NCBI RefSeq assembly: GCF_000633455.1
Contig: NZ_AYMG01000032.1
Coordinates: forward strand, 1-64,000
DNA: 64,000 bases
Source of the DNA: Pedobacter jeongneungensis
GTDB lineage: Bacteria; Bacteroidota; Bacteroidia; Sphingobacteriales; Sphingobacteriaceae
Direction: 5' to 3'
The position numbers were made by a program, and so were the translations under genes. Positions 8,353 through 17,444 of the stretch are shown piece by piece. The notes under the pieces are model-generated. The model ran no database searches and was not told where the DNA came from. It saw only the letters and a program-made list of their open reading frames with translations. Numbering within the stretch: the stretch's first letter is position 1; every line of letters begins with the position of its first letter.

Positions 8353-8773
8353 ATTTTGATTTTTCTTGTGGTACACAATGCCAGGTAACGGCACCAAAAA
8401 TTTCGACATTCCGCCCAGTTATATTAAGTGGTGGCTTTTGTTTTGAAGCATATAAATAAATTTGATCATCTTTTCTGACTAAAAACCGATTTAACCATTC
8501 TCCCTCAACATTGCAAATTATCATCGTTCCATTATGGACGATTTTAGACCGATCTACGATTAAAAGTGTGCCCTTTGTGATACCATAATCCTGCATTTCA
8601 TTGTTTTCAGCCTCAAAATAAAAAGTATTAATAGGGTCTTTTACAAGGCGCTGCACAATGTGAAGCCTCCTTTCCTTATAGTCTTCTGCCGGGCTGATAA
8701 AGCCACTCACCTTACCTGCGTTTGCCAAAGGCTCTTGTTCTTCATTACGTGGTACATCTAACTCTCTTAACAT
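8330..8773 (-). CDS. umuD: UmuD-like protein with substituted Ser/Lys protease dyad
   Basis: 147 residues. It aligns along its length with UmuD: SGFISPAEDYKERRL (cleavage region), DYGITKGTLLIVDRS, IICNVEGEW and VEIFGAVTW. Where UmuD has GDSM with the nucleophile Ser60, this protein reads NNEM, placing Glu59 at that position. The general-base Lys97 position is Arg96 (LNRFL). The scissile Cys-Gly equivalent reads Ser-Gly. Self-cleavage like that of UmuD or LexA therefore looks impossible by the known mechanism. It may act uncleaved or be activated otherwise. It heads the umuDC operon, with a 21-bp palindrome upstream. Confidence 0.88.
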   Translation of the reverse strand: MLRELDVPRNEEQEPLANAGKVSGFISPAEDYKERRLHIVQRLVKDPINTFYFEAENNEMQDYGITKGTLLIVDRSKIVHNGTMIICNVEGEWLNRFLVRKDDQIYLYASKQKPPLNITGRNVEIFGAVTWHCVPQEKSKYVRPGRL

Positions 8774-8796
8774 ATAGCAAAATTTTAATACAAAAT

Positions 8797-8817
8797 AATG
8801 CTAATATTTTTAGCATT
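8797..8817. promoter_or_regulatory. Palindrome in the umuDC promoter region
   Basis: AATGCTAA (8797-8804) and TTAGCATT (8810-8817) form a perfect 8+8 dyad with a 5-nt centre, 24 bp upstream of the umuD-like start. It is a likely repressor site. Which protein binds is unknown; no LexA gene is in the window. Confidence 0.5.
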
Positions 8818-8830
8818 CCAAAATAAGTTA

Positions 8831-8838
8831 TACATTTG
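8831..8838 (+). promoter_or_regulatory. -7 box TACATTTG
   Basis: Perfect match to the Bacteroidota TAnnTTTG box, 90 bp before the gene at 8928 and divergent from umuDC. It probably drives the three-gene operon 8928-10642. Confidence 0.45.
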
Positions 8839-8927
8839 TATAGATTAAAGGGCTAACCCTTTAAAAACAAGCACTTAGCTTTTAAACTAATTACTAACAA
8901 AAAAGGTTATTAACTAAAAGAAAGATT

Positions 8928-9377
8928 ATGCATTATACACACTTTACCATATATCCGGCAGATACCATGATTCCGCAATTATGCCGGGTAGATATGGACG
9001 ATGAAACATATTTTATAACAATTGATGGTAAAACCCTGGGCTGGATGGAACGTGATTACAGCGTTGATTTTGGGTTTACCACAGATAATCCGGAAATCCA
9101 GGCGTTAATGCCGGACTTATTGGTAAAATTAAAAGAAGTCAAAAAAAGAAAGGACTTTGGGGAGATGGTTAAGACCGTTTGGGGAGAAAATATCATCAGT
9201 ACTAAATTTATCGATGATGAAAAACTCCTGGTCATCGTCCATATTGACACAGATCTTGATGAATTTGGAAATGTTGTCCGGGACATTGTATTGGATTATG
9301 TAGAATTTGAAGAACACCTGGATTTAATATTAAAAAAAGAAAATACCCAAGAAACGTTCGAGGTTGGAATAAATTAA
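8928..9377 (+). CDS. Hypothetical protein of the damage-response cluster
   Basis: 149 residues, acidic (VDMDDETYFITIDG, HIDTDLDEFGNVV). No signal peptide or membrane segment, and no family recognised. The start MHYTHFTIYPADTMIP looks beta-rich. It is first in a three-gene run that ends with the SRAP protein and lies divergent from umuDC, so a role near DNA repair is possible only by association. Leader from the upstream TACATTTG box is ~85 nt. Confidence 0.6.
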   Translation: MHYTHFTIYPADTMIPQLCRVDMDDETYFITIDGKTLGWMERDYSVDFGFTTDNPEIQALMPDLLVKLKEVKKRKDFGEMVKTVWGENIISTKFIDDEKLLVIVHIDTDLDEFGNVVRDIVLDYVEFEEHLDLILKKENTQETFEVGIN

Positions 9378-9383
9378 TATAAA

Positions 9384-9911
9384 ATGGAAATGATTACAGT
9401 TGAACATGCTGAAGAGCTTATAACCTACTTCAATGAAAATGTACTTTCAAGTGAGTTTGAAGGGAAAGGCGCAGATTACGTTTTAAGAGTTAAAGTGAAA
9501 AACAATGTAGACATTGAGAAGTTAACAAAAGGTGGTGAATTTGCCTGGTATGATAAGGGGGAATACCCTGATAATTTTAAGGCTATAATAACTACAAAAG
9601 ATGGTAAACTAACATCATCATTTGATTATGTCGGCACCGCAGATATCGTTCCTGGTATGGAAATCGATGAATACGATGCGCTTATCGATTTTAAAGATTT
9701 TTGGGCGGACGATGTGGCTAAGAAGTTTAATAAGGAAAAAGAAGTAGAATTTATTGTACAGGACGGGATCGATGTAATGAAGGCCTCTAAGCTTATTTTC
9801 GACTATATAAACGAAAGTACAAAGCTAGGATCAGATATAACGATAATCTTAATCGATTCGATGGGGGAGAGAACAAATTTATTTGTACCGGCAAACACAA
9901 ATAAAATGTAA
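9384..9911 (+). CDS. Hypothetical protein
   Basis: 175 residues, 6 bp after the previous gene and 8 bp before the SRAP gene. It is acidic and soluble, with mixed alpha/beta pattern (YVLRVKVKNNVDIEKL, FKAIITTKDGKL, EVEFIVQDGIDVMKASKLI). No catalytic motif or known family recognised. The tight spacing says it is cotranscribed with the SRAP gene. Confidence 0.6.
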   Translation: MEMITVEHAEELITYFNENVLSSEFEGKGADYVLRVKVKNNVDIEKLTKGGEFAWYDKGEYPDNFKAIITTKDGKLTSSFDYVGTADIVPGMEIDEYDALIDFKDFWADDVAKKFNKEKEVEFIVQDGIDVMKASKLIFDYINESTKLGSDITIILIDSMGERTNLFVPANTNKM

Positions 9912-9919
9912 ATTTAGGC

Positions 9920-10642
9920 ATGTGTTATACAGCAACCCAAACCAGTAAGGCATACGAATACCAGGATTATTATGGTGCCTCGATGGCACGATTGGAAGAT
10001 ATAGAAATTATGCAGACCTGGTATAAGGCGGATGGATTTGCACATCCTAAGTTATTGGTCTTACTTGATCACGATGGAAATAGAGAGCTTGAATTACAAC
10101 AATGGGGATTGATGCCCAGTTGGAATTTGACTTTAACAGAAATGCTTAAAAAAGCAAAGGGTAATTTAAATGCCAGGGCCGAAACGATCAGGGATCTAAA
10201 GTCATTTAAAAATTCGATCAAGTCTAAAAGATGTATTATTCCTGTAAATAGCTTTTTTGAATATAAGCATATTGGAGAAGGGAAGGAAAAACAGAAGTTG
10301 CCTTTCTTAATCCACCCAGTAAATCACCCTTGTTTTAATTTAGCTGGGATATATAGCCACTATTTAAACCCAGAAACTAAACAGTGGTTAACAACATTTG
10401 CTATCGTTACTGAACCCGCAAATAAATTTATGGCAGATATACATAATAGTGCGAAAAGAATGCCTTTAATGCTGTCAAATAATTTGATTAGTGATTGGAT
10501 TAACCCTAATACTTCAGAAGCAAAAATTGACGAAATCATGCGTTATTCGTGTGATGATTCATATTTATCTGCTTACAGGATAAGAAGAGACTTGAAAACG
10601 GCAGAAAACGATGAAAGTGTATTGTTACCAGTAGCTGCATAA
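9920..10642 (+). CDS. SRAP (HMCES/YedK) abasic-site protein
   Basis: 240 residues starting MCYTATQ. Cys2 is the family nucleophile that crosslinks to abasic sites in ssDNA once Met1 is removed. Other hallmarks are NARAET (Asn near 83), RCIIPVNSFFEY (Glu near 112), FAIVTEPAN and IHNSAKRMPLML (His near 174). The family shields abasic sites at stalled replication or ssDNA. Linkage to umuDC is common in bacteria and supports a damage-tolerance module. A complete, probably active enzyme. Confidence 0.93.
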   Translation: MCYTATQTSKAYEYQDYYGASMARLEDIEIMQTWYKADGFAHPKLLVLLDHDGNRELELQQWGLMPSWNLTLTEMLKKAKGNLNARAETIRDLKSFKNSIKSKRCIIPVNSFFEYKHIGEGKEKQKLPFLIHPVNHPCFNLAGIYSHYLNPETKQWLTTFAIVTEPANKFMADIHNSAKRMPLMLSNNLISDWINPNTSEAKIDEIMRYSCDDSYLSAYRIRRDLKTAENDESVLLPVAA

Positions 10643-10650
10643 AAGAGACT

Positions 10651-10761
10651 ATGGAAAATATTATCAGACTATTCAGGCAAGCCATATTAAAGGAAGATCA
10701 TTCGGAGGAAAGTGGAATTCCACTGGCAGCATCAAAGAAGACATCATCAAAAGTAAATTAG
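10651..10761 (+). CDS. Possible 36-residue peptide
   Basis: ATG 10651 to TAG 10759, 8 bp after the SRAP stop: a short charged peptide (MENIIRLFRQAILKEDHS...). It has no family, and no strong ribosome site was checked. It may be a real short gene or chance. Confidence 0.2.
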   Translation: MENIIRLFRQAILKEDHSEESGIPLAASKKTSSKVN

Positions 10762-10791
10762 ATCTGGTTGCAAAAACTTAAAATTTCTTTC

Positions 10792-10888
10792 TATCTTAGC
10801 ATTGTGGGGGTGAGAGCCCACAATCAATATTTATATTGAGAGCGTTAATTTAGATTAAGCAGGCGCATTTATTTGTGCTTGCGTTTTT
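10792..10888 (+). ncRNA. Candidate small RNA 3 (GAGAGCGTTAATT family)
   Basis: A -7-like TATCTTAG (10792-10799) precedes a unit without an ORF. An 8-bp hairpin is formed by ATTGTGGG (10801-10808) with CCCACAAT (10817-10824). The conserved box lies at 10838-10859 and matches 20 of 22 bases of small RNA 1 at 3249-3270. A G-T-containing hairpin (about 10858-10882) and a TTTTTT tail close it. The same box followed by a terminator at two separate places argues for a conserved RNA family. From here to the HTH gene at 11022 nothing else was seen. Confidence 0.5.
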
Positions 10889-11021
10889 TGTTAATCATTT
10901 TTTCCCTTTATTGTTATGACAATAGAAGATCCAAAAGCCAAAATCCCAGCTACTTAAAATTATCTCTATTTTCAATCGGAGAAAAAGCAGAAACGGGTAA
11001 GAACTCTCTAGATGAAATACC

Positions 11022-11216
11022 CTAATGATCCGCGAGTAAATTAATATGATTAAGATTATATTTTGATCTATGGGATTGGTTTTCTATTTGTTGAATAATG
11101 CTTTTATCCACTCCTAATATGAAACCGATATCCTCCTGGGTTAACTTTTTCTCTAGCCTTGTTTTTAATACAAATTCCACCACAAACTGTTCCACCGAAG
11201 TCAACTTTTTTCCCAT
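11022..11216 (-). CDS. Small helix-turn-helix protein
   Basis: 64 residues from MGKKLTSVEQF; a longer start at 11243 would add a Phe/Cys-rich stub and was rejected. The core LTQEDIGFILGVDKSIIQQIEN is a Cro/CI-type HTH. It is divergent from the DUF433-like gene, with whose promoter it shares ~95 bp. A local repressor role is likely but unproven. Confidence 0.6.
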   Translation of the reverse strand: MGKKLTSVEQFVVEFVLKTRLEKKLTQEDIGFILGVDKSIIQQIENQSHRSKYNLNHINLLADH

Positions 11217-11287
11217 ACTGCAACAAAAGAAAAAAAATATCAAGCAATTAAACTATATGTATGGTGAGGATATAATACCGAAATTTG

Positions 11288-11295
11288 TATATTTA
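11288..11295 (+). promoter_or_regulatory. -7 box TATATTTA
   Basis: TATATTTA lies 17 bp before the DUF433-like ATG. It is a near match to TAnnTTTG in the divergent intergenic region. Confidence 0.35.
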
Positions 11296-11312
11296 GTAAT
11301 ATTGTAAAAACT

Positions 11313-11558
11313 ATGAAAAGTGATAGTTCACTATTAGAAAGGATTACCATTGTTAAGGGATTAATGGCAAGCATGGCTACTATCAGAGCCCAGAGATTCA
11401 CTGTTGCAGATGTAATAGAGATGTTGGAATCTGGTATGAGCAAAGAACAGATTCTAGAAGAGCATCCCGTTTTAGAAGCTGATGATATAGATGCTTCACT
11501 TATTTATGCAAAAGATAACGATATTTATAAACGCCATTTTCCACTAGATAAGCTATAG
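11313..11558 (+). CDS. DUF433-like protein
   Basis: 81 residues. The DUF433 pattern is present: RFTVADVIEMLESGMSKEQILEEHPVLEADDIDASLIYA. The usual first block (RPxIxGTRI) is altered to IVKGLMASMATIRAQ. DUF433 proteins often pair with a DUF5615 PIN-like nuclease as an antitoxin, but no such partner lies next to it. It is orphaned here, or acts as a regulator with the divergent HTH gene. Confidence 0.65.
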   Translation: MKSDSSLLERITIVKGLMASMATIRAQRFTVADVIEMLESGMSKEQILEEHPVLEADDIDASLIYAKDNDIYKRHFPLDKL

Positions 11559-11567
11559 TAGCGACTA

Positions 11568-11606
11568 AAGGGAAAGAAGGATTATAAGTCATCTTTTGCT
11601 TTCCCT
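11568..11606 (+). terminator. Terminator after DUF433-like gene
   Basis: AAGGGAAAG (11568-11576) pairs with CTTTCCCT (11599-11606), and the inner AGGAT pairs with ATCTT by wobble. It follows the stop by ~10 nt. Confidence 0.5.
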
Positions 11607-11769
11607 CTTAACATGTCGCCATTGCATTATCAAGGTAAGATAACTTCACAAAGCAGTCAGTGCCTTTTATGCGCAATTGATGTTTCTACACGACCTAATT
11701 AAATGTAAACCGTAATTACTTACATTTAAGTATTCTCCACCGCTGGGTATTTGTTCATTTAAACTGTAG

Positions 11770-11902
11770 TGTGCAAAACAAATTGTGACAACTGTCTAAA
11801 ACAAAATGTGGCGTCCAAAAAGTTATTTTTCTAATAAGCATTGTTATTAAAGCATATAGTTCACCATCAAATAGCTACAAGTGTCTAAAACAATATGTGA
11901 CA
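11770..11902 (+). repeat. Three 20-bp direct repeats, TGTCTAAAACAAWATGTGAC
   Basis: Copies at 11770-11789, 11793-11812 and 11882-11901. Copies 2 and 3 differ at two bases, copy 1 at about four. Each starts TGT and the outer two end GACA, so they are weakly palindromic. They lie 180 bp upstream of a serine recombinase. Two readings fit: resolvase res subsites (three sites starting TGTC is the classic res plan, but spacing of 23 and 89 bp is not), or the multiple end repeats of a lost IS21-type element. The rest of 11607-12084 has no supported gene. Confidence 0.55.
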
Positions 11903-12084
11903 AACAGTTAATTTAAAATGGTAATAAAACAAATTATGAGGGAATTTCTTAAAAAACGGTGGTATTATGAGATTCTGAAATTCATATGGAACTGAAACAA
12001 TTCTATCAGGACTAATTTCTCAAAAACTTGTATCACAAAACAAAGTTTGTTAAATTTACAGAAGAACGTTTTATTGATACAATA

Positions 12085-12687
12085 ATGAAGATCGGATACG
12101 CCAGGGTTTCTACTAAAGAACAAAATTTAAATTTGCAAATTGAAGCGCTAGAAAAGGCTGGATGTGAAATCATTTTTAGGGAAACAATTTCTGGAGCAAC
12201 AAAGGTTCGCCCGGAACTTGATAAAATGATTGGGCAGTTTCGAAAAGGTGATGAATTGGTAGTTTGGAAATTGGACCGTTTGGGAAGAAGCTTAAAACAT
12301 ATAATTGATTTAGTCCTAGGTTTGAGTGAAGACGGAATTATTATAAAAGGTTTAACTGATGGGGTTGATACTTCAACAATTAACGGTAGGCTTTTTTTAA
12401 ATATAATGGCTTCATTAGCTGAGTATGAAAGAGAACTGATCAGAGAGAGAACTAAGGCAGGTTTAGAATCTGCAAGGGCAAGAGGAAGAATGGGTGGTAG
12501 ACCAAAAGGTTTCACCAAAGACACGATTTCTAAATTATTGGTGATGCGTTCAGTTTACAAGGATATGGATAAAACACCGGAGCAAATTTATAAAGGACTT
12601 CAATTAACCAAAGCAACATTCTATCGCTATGCTAAAATTTTAGACACCCACACAAACGAGGAAATAAAAAAACTTCAGAAGAAATAA
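12085..12687 (+). CDS. Serine recombinase (resolvase/invertase family)
   Basis: 200 residues from ATG 12085. The start is fixed by the family opening MKIGYARVSTKEQNLNLQ with nucleophile Ser9; the longer frame begins at a TTG and was rejected. The arginines of the active site are present (DELVVWKLDRLGRSLKHIID; YERELIRERTKAGLESARARGR). The C-terminal HTH (about 150-200) includes KGLQLTKATFYRYAKIL. It cuts and rejoins DNA at short sites through a Ser-DNA link. It may resolve plasmid dimers or have moved the neighbouring helicase/TOPRIM cassette. The three upstream repeats could be its sites. Confidence 0.9.
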   Translation: MKIGYARVSTKEQNLNLQIEALEKAGCEIIFRETISGATKVRPELDKMIGQFRKGDELVVWKLDRLGRSLKHIIDLVLGLSEDGIIIKGLTDGVDTSTINGRLFLNIMASLAEYERELIRERTKAGLESARARGRMGGRPKGFTKDTISKLLVMRSVYKDMDKTPEQIYKGLQLTKATFYRYAKILDTHTNEEIKKLQKK

Positions 12688-12902
12688 AAAATGTATACAT
12701 GTCTGTAGTAATGGTTTTGCATTAGCGAATAGTTAGAAGATGTTTCCTCATTTAGGTTCTTTATTTTTTGATAATTAGCTATTTAATAGGTTTTATACTT
12801 TTTGCATAATGCTATCCTTGGCACATCTTAGATTGCCATAGTAATAAAATTAGATTATCTTAGGTTTTTCAAGTCTCTCAACGTTAAGATTAAATTCTAT
12901 TT

Positions 12903-15900
12903 ATGATTTATTATCACTTCACACAAACTTTTCTAGGTCAGATCCGTAACAATCAAAAAATTTTGGACGTTTTAGAAAACTTTTTTCAAGAAAACATTGA
13001 CAAAAATTCGATCAAAGGTATTGGAAAAATAAGTCCTTTTACAAAAAGTATTTATGTTCTGAGGAGTAAAGCACCGTATTTTGAAGCTATTCTTGAAGAA
13101 AGAACCTTAATGCATAAAGAAAATAAGTTAATCGTGTATTTTGTTCGGGCTCTTAAAAATGTTAAAAATAGTCTTCAAGAATATGTTGATATCAGAGATG
13201 GAAAGTGGACAGAAAAACGGCCTTTTGATATAGAAGATGAAGAAAGTTTTTTAAAAAAGCTTGATAATATTGATAGTAATACTTCCCACCTAAGCAAAAT
13301 ACCAGAAGAACTAACTAGCTGGCAAAATGATTATCAGCTTAAAATTACATATGACATATATGAATCTGATCTATGGGTGAATTATGCTGTTAATAATTCA
13401 CCAAAAGATGGAATGAGGCTTGAAGACAGTAAATTATTTCTAAATCTGCTTAGAAAAATTGTTGTACAAAAGCACAAGGGTAGAATACTAAATGAAACAG
13501 GGCGTACAACATATTTTGGTTTTAAAGATCTCGATTTTAATATAGAATTACTTTATATAGAAACCTTGGTATCTGGGAAATCATATATAATCATTTTTGG
13601 TGGATCACATTTAAATGATCAGGTTGACTATAACTCTCTCTTAAATTCCAAATTCACGGAGCTTTTTTATACTGAATTTAAGACTTTGCAAGATATCAGC
13701 CAATTTTGTCTAAAAGCTTATCCAAGCTGGACATTAAAGGAAGATGAACTATGGCTAAAAATACAAAAGAATAGTGAATTTGGTAACTTATCGTTACTAC
13801 CAGAGCAAACTAGCTTCCTAGAAAACTTTAAATTTCCAAAATACATTAATGGACAAGCTGGCAGTGGCAAGTCGACAATTTTATACTACCTTTTCTCTAA
13901 TATATATTACTTCATGTGTGCTGGTGAAATAAAAGGTGATATAGTATTTATTACGGAGAATGAAAAACTTTTGAACCATACAATTGATTCGGTTTACGAC
14001 TTAGTCCTAAATAACCCAGAATTTCAGCTTTCAAGTGAAGATGCTGATTTGATAAATTTAAAGAAACACTTCCATTCCTTCAAAAACTTTTTACGCTCCT
14101 TCCTCCCAAGTTCAGATTTATTCAGTGATGAAACATATTTGGATTTCTCTAAGTTTAAATCTTTATATGAGGCATCCGCTATAAATAATTCATTAAAACG
14201 TCGTTTTTCAGCTGAGATAATTTGGTTTACAATAACTACTTACATCTACGGATTAGAGCTAAATGACAAGCTTACAATAGATAATTACGATGAAAAGATG
14301 CCTAAGGAGGGAAAGGAAATTATTTCAAAGGATGATTTCGCGATTATAGAGAAAGAAATCTTGAAACCTTTCTACGACAAATTAATACTGGAAGATCAGT
14401 TATGGAATAAGATTACTCTTATTAAATATTTGAAAGATAATAAACTTATTGACAAAAAATTTGAAGTAATATTTTGTGACGAGTCGCAAGATTTTAGTAA
14501 AATTGAATTAGAATTTATAATTTCACTCTCTAGGTATTCGGGCTATAATCTTGAAGGTGTAAATCAATTTCCAATAGTATTTGCAGGCGATGCTTTACAA
14601 ACAGTCAACCCCACGGGGTTTCGGTCTGAAGTATTGACTTCAATGATATACAAAAGTCTCACCAATCCGTTGGTAGGCTTTAACCTAAACCAAAGAGACC
14701 TCGTTTTTACTCCAGAATACAATTATAGATCTTCTCCGACTATTGTTGCGATTTCAAATGTAGTTCAAAACTGGAGAAAAATTGATCTCAAAGAAGATAT
14801 AAAGGAATTTCAAAAACCAAAACGCAAAAACAGTTATCTAAACCAAAATCTTAACATTTTCGTTGATATTGATGCATTTCAGAATAGTGAAGAGTTAAAA
14901 CAGAAAATTCAATTCAAAACTATTATAGTTCCAGTAAATAATGAAGAGATAGGTGCATTTAAGGAAAGACACACTGTACTAAAGGATTTTAAAAATATTA
15001 TTTCTGCTATCGATGCAAAGGGGCTTGATTTTTCAGAGGTTGTAATTTTCGGTTTTGGCCAATTATTTTCAGAAAACGATTATGGTATTTATGAGAAAAA
15101 ATATTTTTATAATAAGCTTTATGTTGCCGTTACCAGGACACGAGACGAGCTTATTATAATTGATTCTAAAAAAGCTAAATCTGACTTTTGGGACGTTATA
15201 ATAACTAGTTTCATATCTACAGAATGGAATAAAATCAATCATGGACTGAGTAGTGTAGATGATTTATTAATTACAAATAGTAATAGTATAATTCAAAGCA
15301 AAAATACTATTGTCGAAGACGACGCAAAAATACAAAAAGAAATTGGTTGGGTAAATAGAAATGTTCCGCTCTTAAGAATTGCATCAAATCACTTTTTAAA
15401 AATTGGAAACTATGAAGAATATTTCTTTTGTCTCGGTTTAATATCAGAAGTCAATGAAGATTATTTAAAAGCATCTGAATACTATTTAAATAAAGAACTT
15501 ATTACCAATCTCGAGGCTAAAAAACGCGCTCTTTATTCACTATGGAACGGAAAATATTTCGAAAAGATCAAGAACATAGTAAGCATTGATGGTCTTGAAA
15601 AGAAAATACTTGATTCTCTTTATTCTGTGATCTTAATAAAAGACGGAATATTTGATGAACCTGATATTTCACTTTTTGAGGATAATTTGAAAGCATTAGT
15701 TGAAGTCAGAAAGAACACCATCTGGGTAGAAGAATTTAAGGATCTTTTTCTAAACAACATAAAACTCGATTTTCAAAGAGATTTGCACTATAGAATCTTT
15801 GAGATTTTAAACTTGGTATTTAAAGAGTATATAAATAATGAAGAGAAAGAGGAAGTAGCTGACATTTTATCAACTAATGGGCAACATAGTTATGCAATTA

Positions 15901-17444
15901 GCATCTACGATAAGCTAGGAATCAAAGGAATTAAATATTATAGATCATTAGCTGAAATTGCGAAAAAACGAAGAAAACATGAAGAATATATACTTAGTTT
16001 AGGCAAGATTCTTTACGAAGATTTTGCAAAAAACAAGCTAGAACAAATAAATAAAGGAGAAATAGCAGAGGAAATATTATTTTACTATTTAGAAAACGAC
16101 TTGGAATCAAACCTTGATTCAGACGACCCATATTATTATGCATATATTCTACTTAGTATGTTATATAGTAGTCGAAAAAACACTTTTGATGGCTTGAATG
16201 AATACGAACAAGTTATTGCCTACTTCTCTCTTCATGAGAGAGAGGAAGAACTTCTATCTTTCTTTTATTATCTACTTCAGGAACCAGAATTTACCAATAT
16301 AATATATAACCGAACTATAAATGATTGGTCTAGGTTATATATAAAATTATATGGTATAGAGGAATTAAATCTTGAGTATGAAATACTATGCAAAATTAAA
16401 GATGTTCCTTACATTCCATTTTTCGGGTCGGGCTTAGATCATGAACAAAACCATATAACTAGTATCAATGTCCGTAATTTTAAACATTTTGAATACTTAG
16501 AAGTCGTAAATATTGGGTTAATAAATCTCGTTGTCGGGGACAATAACATTGGTAAAACATCAATTCTTGAAATGTTCTTAATATCACCGGATGCTGAACA
16601 GTACTATAAAAGATTACTATACTGTTATATTGAAAGATCGAAGATAATCCCTGATAAAAAAATAAATTCGGAGAAAATAGAATATGTATATGAAATTGAT
16701 CAAGACTTCCTCATTGATTATTTACCAAATCAAAGTTTACTAAATCCAGTATTTGAGGTATTGTCAGGGCGTAGGATTAGTAAATTAAATATAATGATCG
16801 ATGAAGGGCAAGAAGTCGAAAAAGGATTTACCGCTTTGAATTTTACTAAGATAAAAAAACGAAATGAATCTCTGCCTTACAATGAGACCTTAAACCAGCC
16901 ATTTTACTCATATGGGAAAGGTTATGGAAAAGATTTATCATTGTTTTACGATGAGTATATTCGAAAAGATAGAACCTTAGAAATGGAATTTTTGGAGAAC
17001 TTAAGCCTTTTTATTCCAAAAATAGAAAAAGTCATGATAACCGCAGATGGATGGATTAGTATTAGAGTAATGGATTCAAATTTAGACAAATCACTTCATA
17101 GCTTTGGAGATGGGGCGAATAAGCTTTTCCGAATTCTACTATTATTAACTGTACATAAAGGTAAAATGGTTTTGATTGACGAAATTGATTCTGGAATACA
17201 TTTTAGTAGATTTAAAAGGTTTTGGGAAATAATAATCAATATCGCTACTAAAGATAATACGCAAGTGATAGCGTCAACTCATAACTTAGAATGTATCAAT
17301 TTTTTTGCTGCCGCATTGTCAGATGATAATAATGAGAAAGCTAGAGTCATTCAGCTTTTGCGAACGAATAGGTTAAAAGCAACTACATACGATTATCATA
17401 ATTTTAAGTTTGCATTGGAAGATAATTTTGAACTTAGAGGATAA
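12903..17444 (+). CDS. SF1 (UvrD-like) helicase fused to an OLD/ABC-type ATPase; candidate defence protein
   Basis: 1513 residues. A unique N-terminal region (1-~300) comes first. The SF1 helicase follows with Walker A GQAGSGKST (~317), motif II FCDESQDF (~526), GDALQTV, NYRSSP, motif V AKGLDFSEVVIF and motif VI LYVAVTRTRDE (~739). About 800-1160 is all-helical, TPR-like (NEDYLKASEYYLNK). A complete ABC-type ATPase follows: Walker A VGDNNIGKTS (~1212), signature-like SFGDGANKL, Walker B VLIDEIDSG (~1423) and H-loop IASTHN (~1457). A TOPRIM gene starts at the next base. Gabija splits these parts differently (ATPase-TOPRIM plus separate helicase). Anti-phage function is inferred. All core motifs are intact. 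Confidence 0.85.
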   Translation: MIYYHFTQTFLGQIRNNQKILDVLENFFQENIDKNSIKGIGKISPFTKSIYVLRSKAPYFEAILEERTLMHKENKLIVYFVRALKNVKNSLQEYVDIRDGKWTEKRPFDIEDEESFLKKLDNIDSNTSHLSKIPEELTSWQNDYQLKITYDIYESDLWVNYAVNNSPKDGMRLEDSKLFLNLLRKIVVQKHKGRILNETGRTTYFGFKDLDFNIELLYIETLVSGKSYIIIFGGSHLNDQVDYNSLLNSKFTELFYTEFKTLQDISQFCLKAYPSWTLKEDELWLKIQKNSEFGNLSLLPEQTSFLENFKFPKYINGQAGSGKSTILYYLFSNIYYFMCAGEIKGDIVFITENEKLLNHTIDSVYDLVLNNPEFQLSSEDADLINLKKHFHSFKNFLRSFLPSSDLFSDETYLDFSKFKSLYEASAINNSLKRRFSAEIIWFTITTYIYGLELNDKLTIDNYDEKMPKEGKEIISKDDFAIIEKEILKPFYDKLILEDQLWNKITLIKYLKDNKLIDKKFEVIFCDESQDFSKIELEFIISLSRYSGYNLEGVNQFPIVFAGDALQTVNPTGFRSEVLTSMIYKSLTNPLVGFNLNQRDLVFTPEYNYRSSPTIVAISNVVQNWRKIDLKEDIKEFQKPKRKNSYLNQNLNIFVDIDAFQNSEELKQKIQFKTIIVPVNNEEIGAFKERHTVLKDFKNIISAIDAKGLDFSEVVIFGFGQLFSENDYGIYEKKYFYNKLYVAVTRTRDELIIIDSKKAKSDFWDVIITSFISTEWNKINHGLSSVDDLLITNSNSIIQSKNTIVEDDAKIQKEIGWVNRNVPLLRIASNHFLKIGNYEEYFFCLGLISEVNEDYLKASEYYLNKELITNLEAKKRALYSLWNGKYFEKIKNIVSIDGLEKKILDSLYSVILIKDGIFDEPDISLFEDNLKALVEVRKNTIWVEEFKDLFLNNIKLDFQRDLHYRIFEILNLVFKEYINNEEKEEVADILSTNGQHSYAISIYDKLGIKGIKYYRSLAEIAKKRRKHEEYILSLGKILYEDFAKNKLEQINKGEIAEEILFYYLENDLESNLDSDDPYYYAYILLSMLYSSRKNTFDGLNEYEQVIAYFSLHEREEELLSFFYYLLQEPEFTNIIYNRTINDWSRLYIKLYGIEELNLEYEILCKIKDVPYIPFFGSGLDHEQNHITSINVRNFKHFEYLEVVNIGLINLVVGDNNIGKTSILEMFLISPDAEQYYKRLLYCYIERSKIIPDKKINSEKIEYVYEIDQDFLIDYLPNQSLLNPVFEVLSGRRISKLNIMIDEGQEVEKGFTALNFTKIKKRNESLPYNETLNQPFYSYGKGYGKDLSLFYDEYIRKDRTLEMEFLENLSLFIPKIEKVMITADGWISIRVMDSNLDKSLHSFGDGANKLFRILLLLTVHKGKMVLIDEIDSGIHFSRFKRFWEIIINIATKDNTQVIASTHNLECINFFAAALSDDNNEKARVIQLLRTNRLKATTYDYHNFKFALEDNFELRG

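Noticed and set aside
11607..12084. Transposase gene near the three direct repeats
   Set aside because: Only very short ORFs (e.g. 29 codons at 11612) occur there; no transposase remnant recognised.
12033..12524. Antisense ORF across the recombinase
   Set aside because: Serine/Leu-rich mirror of a conserved gene, no features of its own.
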